IMG/VR virus record: IMGVR_UViG_3300047378_000511
Coordinates: 1 to 29,781 of that record
Origin: a virus
Strand: one strand, 5' to 3'
Length of the DNA stretch: 29,781 nt
The notes under the pieces were generated by a model. The model was not told the DNA's origin. It did not search any database and saw nothing but the letters and a program-made list of their open reading frames with translations. The translations under genes and the position numbers were made by a program. Below are positions 24,246 through 29,781 of this stretch, in pieces (positions within the stretch are counted from its first letter, which is position 1; each line of letters opens with the position of its first letter).

Positions 24246-24377
24246 TCAGCCGCCAAATGCCAAAAGAGTGACCAGCATGACGCATAGCGCCAATATGCCC
24301 ACCAAATCCCCCAGCAGCTCCGCCGGGTTGCGTGTGTAATACTCAAAGGCTTCTTTGATCTGTTCCATAGTGGTCAT
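24246..24377 (-). CDS. Small single-span membrane protein (43 aa)
   Basis: Starts MTTMEQIKEAFEYYTRNPAE and continues into an apolar segment, LLGDLVGILALCVMLVTLLA, ending FGG. This gives an N-terminal cytoplasmic helix and one transmembrane helix. GAGG lies just upstream of the ATG, which follows the stop of the preceding gene by four bases. Function unknown; small membrane proteins in phage accessory blocks can be superinfection or lysis modulators, but nothing here shows that. Confidence 0.6.
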   Translation of the reverse strand: MTTMEQIKEAFEYYTRNPAELLGDLVGILALCVMLVTLLAFGG

Positions 24378-24381
24378 GTCC

Positions 24382-24597
24382 TCATACTCCGGCATTGTCG
24401 CTCGTATCTGTCAACAATGTTTCGATGTTTGCTTTGATCTGCTCAACGGTTGCGTCTGGCACAGTTGACGCAAAGCGCCCGACTTGCTCCATTGCATCGG
24501 CAAAACGTTCATTGTTCGGCGCAGTGATTGCCAAAATTAACGCGTTGTGAAGTCCGTCGGACGGTGTTCTGAGCGGTTCGATCAAATGGTCTAGCAT
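24382..24597 (-). CDS. Hypothetical helical protein (71 aa)
   Basis: AAGGA six bases before the ATG. The product is acidic and helical: LDHLIEPLRTPSDGLHNALILAITAPNNERFADAMEQVGRF, then VEQIKANIETLLTD. No Cys or membrane motif. It overlaps the end of the methyltransferase gene by seven bases and is followed after four bases by the membrane mini-gene, so all three appear to be one transcript. Family not recognised. Confidence 0.55.
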   Translation of the reverse strand: MLDHLIEPLRTPSDGLHNALILAITAPNNERFADAMEQVGRFASTVPDATVEQIKANIETLLTDTSDNAGV

Positions 24598-25346
24598 GAT
24601 AATTCCTTTCTAGTGATTGATGCGGCCCGACCCCACTGGTCGGCCATTGCTGCGGCCAATGCCGGGTAAAACTTGCTGCGGATCTTCCAGCGATCTTTGC
24701 CGGGGGATGCCTTGTGGATGTCGTCCCGCGCTGTCGAGCCGTCCAGCGTCCCGGTCTTCTTTAGGTTGGGTAGGTTGCGCGTCCAAAAGCATGTGCGCTT
24801 CTTTACATTGTCCGGGCCATCTGGATCGGTGGCAAACTCCCAAGGCTGAACAGACTGCGCAAATGGCTCATAGTTGCGGATGCGCTCTTTTGCATGTTTG
24901 TGCATCACTGGGTTTTCTATCGCCAAGCAAGGCACGTCAGCATTCCAAAGGTCACTAAACAGCTCCGCGCCTTCCTCAAGCTGCCGCCACATTTCTTCCA
25001 GCGTCTTGTTGGGTGGTGGGACGCTCAACCATCTGACGCCAGAGTTGCAAAGGCGAGTGCATGGCGGGTGGCCGATGAATACTAAGTCAAAATCGTCCTG
25101 GCTAATTACGTCCCGCACGTCGCCTTGGATGTGGCGATTACTTGGCGTGTCGCTGGGCAGAATGTCACAAGACCAAGTGTCGTAACCTTGGTCAAGAAAA
25201 GCCTGACGCACGATGCCGCTAGTCTCGCAGCCAACTAAAACCTTTGTGTGCCGCTTGGTTTCCTCAATCAGTTCTTCGAGGTCGGTCTGACGCTCCCCAA
25301 CTTGGGAAGCGCTGCCTTGGTCAAATATATCGAATTGGTATCCCAT
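24591..25346 (-). CDS. Cytosine-C5-methyltransferase-like protein, variant motifs (251 aa)
   Basis: Rossmann-type methyltransferase resembling phage Dcm-like enzymes. Motif I is KVLVGCETSGIVRQAF in place of the usual FxGxGG; motif II is near SCDILPS; motif IV reads GHPPCTRLCNSG, with the catalytic Cys kept but PCQ changed to PCT; motif VI is AIENP. The C-terminal FYPALAAAMADQW matches motif X. At 251 residues there is little room for a target-recognition domain. It could methylate DNA as protection against host restriction, or act on a different base or nucleotide. ATG 25346 overlaps the upstream stop (TAATG). Confidence is high for the fold, lower for base specificity. Confidence 0.75.
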   Translation of the reverse strand: MGYQFDIFDQGSASQVGERQTDLEELIEETKRHTKVLVGCETSGIVRQAFLDQGYDTWSCDILPSDTPSNRHIQGDVRDVISQDDFDLVFIGHPPCTRLCNSGVRWLSVPPPNKTLEEMWRQLEEGAELFSDLWNADVPCLAIENPVMHKHAKERIRNYEPFAQSVQPWEFATDPDGPDNVKKRTCFWTRNLPNLKKTGTLDGSTARDDIHKASPGKDRWKIRSKFYPALAAAMADQWGRAASITRKELSC

Positions 25347-25648
25347 TACATCACCGCCAATTCTAGCGCGTGTGACTGTATGCGCTCGATGCTTTCCCAG
25401 TTGCGCACGTCGCTGTGGTCGCAAGTGCGCTCGGTGTAGTTCCATTCGATGCTTTGAGCCTTGCATGTCGTGTGCAGCTTGTAGGCGTCACAGTCTTCTT
25501 CGAGTGCGAATACTCTCTCGCCATCGATCACACTGGTATAAGAATAGTGGGTGAAGTCGTTGGCTGTCAGGCCAAGGGCTTTGACTGCTGATGCTGATAC
25601 GATCAACCAGCCGTGGCCTGCGTCGCTTTCGTGTAGTACATTTAACAT
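25346..25648 (-). CDS. Conserved small phage/plasmid protein, GHGWL family (100 aa)
   Basis: First gene of the minus-strand block, with AAAGGA six bases before the ATG. The pattern HESDAGHGWLIVSASAVKALGL, then THYSYTSVIDGERVFALEEDCDAYKL is one I recognise from many uncharacterised phage and plasmid proteins (GHGWLxV ... Y-x-Y ... LEEDCDA). The later part has three Cys and a TERTCDHSDVRNWESIERI segment. Function is unknown. Its leader is part of the divergent 25649-25779 region, which also holds the terminase promoter. Confidence 0.65.
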   Translation of the reverse strand: MLNVLHESDAGHGWLIVSASAVKALGLTANDFTHYSYTSVIDGERVFALEEDCDAYKLHTTCKAQSIEWNYTERTCDHSDVRNWESIERIQSHALELAVM

Positions 25649-25721
25649 AGTGTTTCCTTTGTTTGCGCTTGTTGATGCCTACGGTCGGCACCTGTCGACA
25701 AACTGCCAAAATGGCCGTTAG

Positions 25722-25750
25722 TTGTCAACACAGTTGTGCAATAGTATTAT
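25722..25750 (+). promoter_or_regulatory. Sigma70-like promoter for the terminase small subunit
   Basis: TTGTCA (25722-25727) and TATTAT (25745-25750) with a 17-base spacer, about 30 bases before the GTG start. The 131-base divergent gap 25649-25779 also contains the palindrome TGTCGACA (25693-25700). No equally good minus-strand promoter was found, though TTGACA reads leftward at 25728-25723. Confidence 0.6.
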
Positions 25751-25779
25751 TGAGGCGGGAAACAGACAGGAGCGCAGCC

Positions 25780-26232
25780 GTGGGAATGATTAGGCAGAGA
25801 CAGGCGACGGACCAACAAAAGTCCTTCGTGCAGTATTTGGTCAGAGAGAATAAGAAGCCCACTGAAGCCGCACGAATGGCAGGCTATCTGCACCCAAAGC
25901 AGTCAGCCTATGATTTAACCCGCAATCCTTCCGTGATGCTGCTTATTCGGCAGGCAAGACAAACCCTCTATCAAACCGACCTTGCCAACTTGGCAGCTGA
26001 TACGCTGCGCGTGGTGATGGTGGACCCTGATGCACCGGCGTCGGCCAAGGTTTCAGCCGCCCGCACGGCGCTCGAGCTGGCCGGAGACCTCAACAAGAAC
26101 GGTGACGGTGCAGCTGATGGCCGCAGCCTCGCCGAAATGACACCCGATCAGTTGGCAAGTATGATCGATCGTTGGGAAGCAGAGCGCGCCGATATGGCAA
26201 AAGACGTGACAGCGGCGCAAAACGACGAATAA
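25780..26232 (+). CDS. Terminase small subunit-like DNA-binding protein (150 aa)
   Basis: Likely recognises phage DNA for packaging. The N-terminal HTH is of Terminase_2 type: TDQQKSFVQYLVRENKKPTEAA, RMAGYLHPKQSAYDLTRNPSVMLLIRQARQ. A helical oligomerisation region follows (LANLAADTLRVVMVD, ASAKVSAARTALELAGDL), then a charged tail. AGGAG stands seven bases before GTG 25780, which fits better than ATG 25786. The large subunit is not adjacent; an unusual 233-base noncoding stretch follows. The call is by domain pattern; a regulatory HTH protein is the alternative. Confidence 0.65.
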   Translation: MGMIRQRQATDQQKSFVQYLVRENKKPTEAARMAGYLHPKQSAYDLTRNPSVMLLIRQARQTLYQTDLANLAADTLRVVMVDPDAPASAKVSAARTALELAGDLNKNGDGAADGRSLAEMTPDQLASMIDRWEAERADMAKDVTAAQNDE

Positions 26233-26404
26233 ACGTAATCAAAACAACGGATCGAATGGTGCAAGTGGGACCATTTGCGCTGCGGGGGATAGTAGTGCGG
26301 CCCCCGACCGACCCCACCCCCCGGCATGGTCCGACACCCTGGCCTCAGTGTATTATGGACGTCTCTACAAATTTTGTGGAATTTTGAACATTTCACTCGT
26401 TTTG
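26233..26404. other. Noncoding stretch with hairpins, possible packaging site
   Basis: No gene is seen between the terminase-like stop and the next promoter. It holds an inverted repeat GCAAGTGG-ga-CCATTTGC (26261-26278, seven of eight pairs), an overlapping perfect AATGGT / ACCATT pair (26255-26260, 26270-26275), and a strong CGGGGG / CCCCCG hairpin (26283-26288, 26301-26306) without a T-run. C-runs follow to about 26332. Such structures next to a small terminase gene could be a pac or cos element, an antisense-RNA region or mRNA structure. Confidence 0.35.
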
Positions 26405-26433
26405 TTGATTGCTGCGCGCAACAGCGGTATAAT
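26405..26433 (+). promoter_or_regulatory. Strong sigma70-like promoter for the tail-fibre operon
   Basis: TTGATT (26405-26410) and a consensus TATAAT (26428-26433) with a 17-base spacer, about 33 bases before the first gene start. The spacer contains TTGC-tgcgc-GCAA, which could serve as a small operator. Confidence 0.7.
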
Positions 26434-26465
26434 GCAAGCAACATTAACGGATAATGGCGGACGTT

Positions 26466-26642
26466 ATGGGTTTGTACGATAACATGAATGCACAGAAGAA
26501 GTCTGGCAAGTCTCGGTCCAAGTCGAAGTCGACGATCAGCCCCGCGGCATACGCCGATATGAAGGCTGGTTTTCCGAATAGCAAGAAGAACAAGGCCAAG
26601 AAGGCGGCATCACGGACCAGCAAGGCTATGGGGTACAGCTGA
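26466..26642 (+). CDS. Small basic virion-operon protein, MGLYDN-type (58 aa)
   Basis: Starts MGLYDNMNAQKKSGKSRSKSKS and is very rich in Lys and Ser, with an AAYADMKAGFPNSKKNKAKKA second half. A short protein with the MGLYDN start is common just before tail or head genes in marine podoviruses; its role is not known, and DNA or RNA binding is suggested by charge. I chose ATG 26466 with GGCGGA five bases upstream over ATG 26454. Its TGA shares two bases with the next ATG. Confidence 0.65.
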   Translation: MGLYDNMNAQKKSGKSRSKSKSTISPAAYADMKAGFPNSKKNKAKKAASRTSKAMGYS

Positions 26643-26794
26643 TGCAGTCTAACCCACGTCGTCTTATGGATAAGCGCGTTGAGGATTTAGGTGTTGTTTC
26701 GCCTAGTCGCCGGCATACTGGCAAGCGTGTCACATTGAAGCGTTTAGGCAAGCTGTTGGGTTCGTCTGGACTGAAGAGCAAGCGGAGAGCTTAA
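26642..26794 (+). CDS. Small basic protein before tail fibre (50 aa)
   Basis: Overlaps both neighbours by one base (TGATG and TAATG), which argues strongly for translation. The product, QSNPRRLMDKRVEDLGVVSP followed by SRRHTGKRVTLKRLGKLLGS and KSKRRA, is very basic and has no membrane or Cys motif. It might bind nucleic acid or be a minor virion or assembly factor. Family not recognised. Confidence 0.6.
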   Translation: MQSNPRRLMDKRVEDLGVVSPSRRHTGKRVTLKRLGKLLGSSGLKSKRRA

Positions 26795-29781
26795 TGGCAC
26801 AACCACGAGATTACACACGGCAGTATAACTTCAACGATTATCAGGCTACGAGCCCCAGCGATCCTTTGCGCGGTTCTGAGGTTGACGGTGAGTTAAACGC
26901 GATCAAGCTGACGTTGGATGATTTGAATGCGAACATTGCGAAGATACAGCGCGACGATGGTAAGTTGGGCAACGTTTCTGTTCACAAGGATGCGTTTGAC
27001 CAGGGTGCGTTAGCGATTATCAACAGTACGTTTACGCCACGCGGAAATTGGTCTGCGGCCGTTTCTTATGTTGTGAATGATGCTGTAAACTTCAACGGTG
27101 CGACGTACGTTGCGACTGTTGCGCATACATCGAGCGCGGCTTTTGCGACTGACACGGCTGCATCACGTTGGTTGTTGATTGCGAATGCTGCTCTTGCTGG
27201 GACGAGTAGTTCTGTTGATAAATTTGAGGGCGACGGTTTAACGACTGCGTTTACGTTGTCGAACACTTATGCGAGTGAGACATCGTTTTTTGTTTTTGTT
27301 AATGGGGAGTTATTGAACCCTGTTGATGATTATACGTTATCCGGCACGACGTTAACGTTATATACGGCTCCTGGTTTGCCGACTGTTGCTGGCAATGAGA
27401 ATTTGATTGTTTGGGGTTCTAATGTTGTTGCGCAGGCGTCTCAGGATGCTGCGGAGGCTGCCGAATCGAATGCGAGTGGTTTTGCTGACGAGTCTGAGAG
27501 CTGGGCGTCGAAGACGAATGGCATTGTTGAGAGTACGGATTATTCGTCTAAGGCATGGGCGACGGGTGGTACTGGCGTTGATGCTGGTTCTGGTTCTGCG
27601 AAGGACTGGGCTACGAAGACTAGCGGTACGGTTGGCAACACGACTGAGTATTCATCGAAGTATTGGGCTACGCAGGGTGATGTACCCATTGTTGCGACGA
27701 ACATTGCTGACGTTAATACTGTTGGCACGAATATCAGCAGTGTGAACACGGTTGCTGGTATTGACGCTAATGTTACGACTGTTGCGGTCATTTCGTCTGA
27801 TGTTACCACGGTTAGCGGTATATCTGGTAATGTTAGCACTGTAGCTGGTATTTCGTCTGACGTGACCACGGCTGCGGGTGACAGCGTTGATATTCAGACG
27901 GTTGCTTCGAAGTCTGTAGAGATTGGTCGTCTCGGTACGGCTGATGCTGTTTCTGACATGAACACGTTGGGCACTGCTGCGATTGTTTCTGACCTTGATA
28001 CTTTAGCTGACATATCGACTGACATTTCTACGGTTAGCGGAATTTCTGCTAATGTTACTACGGCTGCTGGTATTTCTGCTAATGTTACGACTGTTGCTGG
28101 TATTGCGTCTGACGTTACTACGGTTTCGGGTATAAACACTGCGGTTTCGACTGTCTCTGGCATAGCGTCTGATGTTAGTACGGTTTCTTCGAACAACGCT
28201 AATGTTACGACTGTTGCTGGGAACAATGCCAATATTTCCACGGTTGCGGGTGTAAGTACGGACGTCACTACGGTCAGCGGGATTTCTGGCAATGTTACGA
28301 CTGTTGCCGGTGTTTCTGGAGATGTTACGACTGTATCGGGGATAGCGTCTGATGTTAGTACGGTTTCGACGAATAATGCTAATGTTACGACGACTGCTGG
28401 CTCGATCACTAGCGTCAACACGGTTGCTTCGAGCATAGCGGATGTAAACACGGCGGCTTCTAACATTGGTGATGTGAGTACCGTTGCTGGCGAGATTGGT
28501 GTAAGTGGTGTTGTTACGATAGTTGCGGCTGCGATTACTGACGTTTCCACGGTATCTGGTGATATAGCTTCGGTTATTACGGCTGCTAATGACTTGAATG
28601 AAGCGGTGTCTGAGATTGACACTGTATCCAATAGCATTGCGAATGTTGATACGGTTGGCATTAATATTAGCGATGTGAACACGGTTGCTGGTAACAATGC
28701 GAATGTTTCCACGGTTGCGGGAAATACGACTAATATCAATACGGTTGCTGGAATTGACGCTAATGTTACGACTGTTGCGGGGATTTCCAGCGATGTAGCT
28801 ACGGTTTCTGGTATTTCGAGCGATGTCACAACTGTAGCGGCTGATGTGACTGACATTGGTACTGTGGCGGCGAGCATTGCCAGTGTGAATACGGTTTCTG
28901 GTTCAATCAGCGACGTCACCACTGTTGCTGCAAATATCAATAACGTAAATGACTTTTTTGATGTTTATCGCGTCGGAACTTCAGACCCGTCTACTGGCAA
29001 TGATAACGGCGATTTATTTTACAACAGCTCTTCTGGTATTTTAAAGGTTTACAATTCCACGACGGCTGCGTGGGAGCAGGGCGTAACTGCTGGTTCTGGT
29101 TTTTTAGCCCTTACTGGTGGGCAACTTACTGGCAACCTTACCTTCTCTGGATCGGAAACTGTTGATGGCCGTGACTTGTCCGTTGATGGGGCGAAGCTGG
29201 ATGGCATCGAGGATGGTGCTAAAGCCGATCAAACAGCGGCTGAAATACGGGCGCTTGTTGAAAGTGCTACTGATAGCAATGTATTTACAGACGCAGACCA
29301 CACGAAACTTTCTGGCATCGAAGCTGGCGCTGATGTCACTGATACACCAAACGTGGTTGCAGCACTAACTGCGGGTTCAAACATTACCATTGCCGCTAAC
29401 GGTACTATCTCTGGCGCTGCTCAGTACACCCACCCATCTCACCCTGGCGATGACATCAATATAGATACTGGTGCGTTGAGTGGTGCGACAGTTATCTCTG
29501 ACCTAGACTTTAACGTAACCACCGACACTTTAGGTCACGTTACGGATGCTAATGCTACTTTTTCTACCCGAAACATAACCCTAGCAAACTTGGGCTACAC
29601 TGGCGCAACTAATGCCAACCATATAACCAATAACAACCAGCTAACCAACGGCGCTGGCTACACAACGTACTCGGCAAACCAGAGTTTAGATACGAGCAGC
29701 GCCCCTACATTTAATAATATCTATAACAACGATTGGTTCCGCAATAATGCAGCTAACGAAGGTCTATATAACCAAGCTACA
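26794..29781 (+). CDS. Tail fibre protein with 41 decapeptide repeats, 3' end outside window (996 aa visible)
   Basis: Host-recognition fibre. The frame is open from ATG 26794 to the window edge. Order: an N-terminal virion-attachment region (RDYTRQYNFNDYQATSPSDP, then ELNAIKLTLDDLNANI), a carbohydrate-binding-module 5/12-like segment at about residues 79-130 (RGNWSAAVSYVVNDAVNFNGATYVA), a beta segment, SWA-S/T-KT repeats about 225-295 as in many phage fibres, 41 decapeptides at residues 300-720, then the phage-fibre motif VDGAKLDGIEDGA at about residue 800 and THPSHPG. The C-terminal receptor-binding tip and any chaperone lie outside the window. The repeats likely form an elongated trimeric shaft. 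Confidence 0.88.
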   Translation, partial: MAQPRDYTRQYNFNDYQATSPSDPLRGSEVDGELNAIKLTLDDLNANIAKIQRDDGKLGNVSVHKDAFDQGALAIINSTFTPRGNWSAAVSYVVNDAVNFNGATYVATVAHTSSAAFATDTAASRWLLIANAALAGTSSSVDKFEGDGLTTAFTLSNTYASETSFFVFVNGELLNPVDDYTLSGTTLTLYTAPGLPTVAGNENLIVWGSNVVAQASQDAAEAAESNASGFADESESWASKTNGIVESTDYSSKAWATGGTGVDAGSGSAKDWATKTSGTVGNTTEYSSKYWATQGDVPIVATNIADVNTVGTNISSVNTVAGIDANVTTVAVISSDVTTVSGISGNVSTVAGISSDVTTAAGDSVDIQTVASKSVEIGRLGTADAVSDMNTLGTAAIVSDLDTLADISTDISTVSGISANVTTAAGISANVTTVAGIASDVTTVSGINTAVSTVSGIASDVSTVSSNNANVTTVAGNNANISTVAGVSTDVTTVSGISGNVTTVAGVSGDVTTVSGIASDVSTVSTNNANVTTTAGSITSVNTVASSIADVNTAASNIGDVSTVAGEIGVSGVVTIVAAAITDVSTVSGDIASVITAANDLNEAVSEIDTVSNSIANVDTVGINISDVNTVAGNNANVSTVAGNTTNINTVAGIDANVTTVAGISSDVATVSGISSDVTTVAADVTDIGTVAASIASVNTVSGSISDVTTVAANINNVNDFFDVYRVGTSDPSTGNDNGDLFYNSSSGILKVYNSTTAAWEQGVTAGSGFLALTGGQLTGNLTFSGSETVDGRDLSVDGAKLDGIEDGAKADQTAAEIRALVESATDSNVFTDADHTKLSGIEAGADVTDTPNVVAALTAGSNITIAANGTISGAAQYTHPSHPGDDINIDTGALSGATVISDLDFNVTTDTLGHVTDANATFSTRNITLANLGYTGATNANHITNNNQLTNGAGYTTYSANQSLDTSSAPTFNNIYNNDWFRNNAANEGLYNQAT
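27691..28953 (+). repeat. 41 tandem 10-residue (about 30-bp) repeats in tail fibre
   Basis: Consensus V-[AS]-G-I-[SA]-x-[ND]-V-[TS]-T, with apolar residues at positions 1, 4 or 5, and 8. Thirty-six of 40 units up to the last are exactly ten residues; four are longer (12, 12, 13 and 14 residues). DNA of neighbouring units is often near-identical (such as gttacgactgttgct), which favours unequal recombination and length change. Confidence 0.9.

Noticed and set aside
27894-28940. 348-residue open frame on the minus strand
   Set aside because: It is the antisense of the tail-fibre repeats; the repetitive codons keep the opposite frame free of stops. The product is monotonous (VVTLA...PATV) and has no start context.
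27691-28953. CRISPR or noncoding minisatellite in the 30-base repeats
   Set aside because: Units keep the fibre reading frame, vary at synonymous and conservative positions and have no unique spacers.
26794-29781. Diversity-generating retroelement acting on the tail fibre
   Set aside because: No reverse transcriptase gene and no template repeat were seen in the window; the 3' end of the fibre is outside it.

Overview
The window reads as part of a temperate, short-tailed (podovirus-type) phage genome or its prophage form. The host is probably an alphaproteobacterium, possibly marine; this is inferred from protein style only. No host gene, tRNA or rRNA was recognised. Genes are packed with 1-4 base stop/start overlaps. 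Both ends are open inside structural genes. The large terminase, portal, capsid, DNA polymerase and endolysin were not found, so much of the genome lies outside the window.

Layout. (1) 1-14546, plus strand: end of the tail and ejection-protein operon. It holds a tail-tube end fragment, a tail tubular protein B-like nozzle protein, a T7 gp13-like protein, a set of small internal virion proteins, a 39-residue-repeat protein and a giant 2543-residue polyvalent ejection protein with a ParB/DdrB-like domain and an HEWGH metallopeptidase. (2) 14543-14985: a tiny membrane ORF, a bidirectional terminator and a repeat-rich stretch that may be attP. (3) 14986-16620, minus strand: tyrosine integrase, excisionase-like HTH protein and short repressor, with a palindrome-rich switch region facing a Cro-like gene. 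(4) 16774-23659, plus strand: early/replication genes, including a RuvC-like resolvase, PD-(D/E)XK nuclease, putative ssDNA-binding protein, primase-polymerase/helicase, three mini-genes (two with Cys pairs), an iteron-like GGCGGAAGT array, a protein ending in an SSB-like DDEIPF tail, and a DUF6378-like protein. (5) 23604-25648, minus strand: six small coupled accessory genes including a degenerate cytosine-C5 methyltransferase and an NrdR-type zinc ribbon. (6) 25722-29781, plus strand: promoter and small terminase, then a second sigma70-like promoter and an operon with two short basic proteins and a tail fibre carrying 41 decapeptide repeats, open at the window end.

How it may work together. 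The repressor/Cro region would decide between lysogeny and lytic growth, and the integrase with the adjacent repeats would handle integration. The PrimPol-helicase, resolvase, nuclease and ssDNA-binding protein form a compact replication/recombination module. The GGCGGAAGT array inside that module is the best candidate for a replication origin or operator cluster. The ejection proteins, above all the polyvalent giant, would enter the cell with the DNA and act early against host functions. The most unusual signals are the helically phased GGCGGAAGT array, the unrelated downstream protein with an SSB-like C-terminal tail, and the giant polyvalent virion protein.
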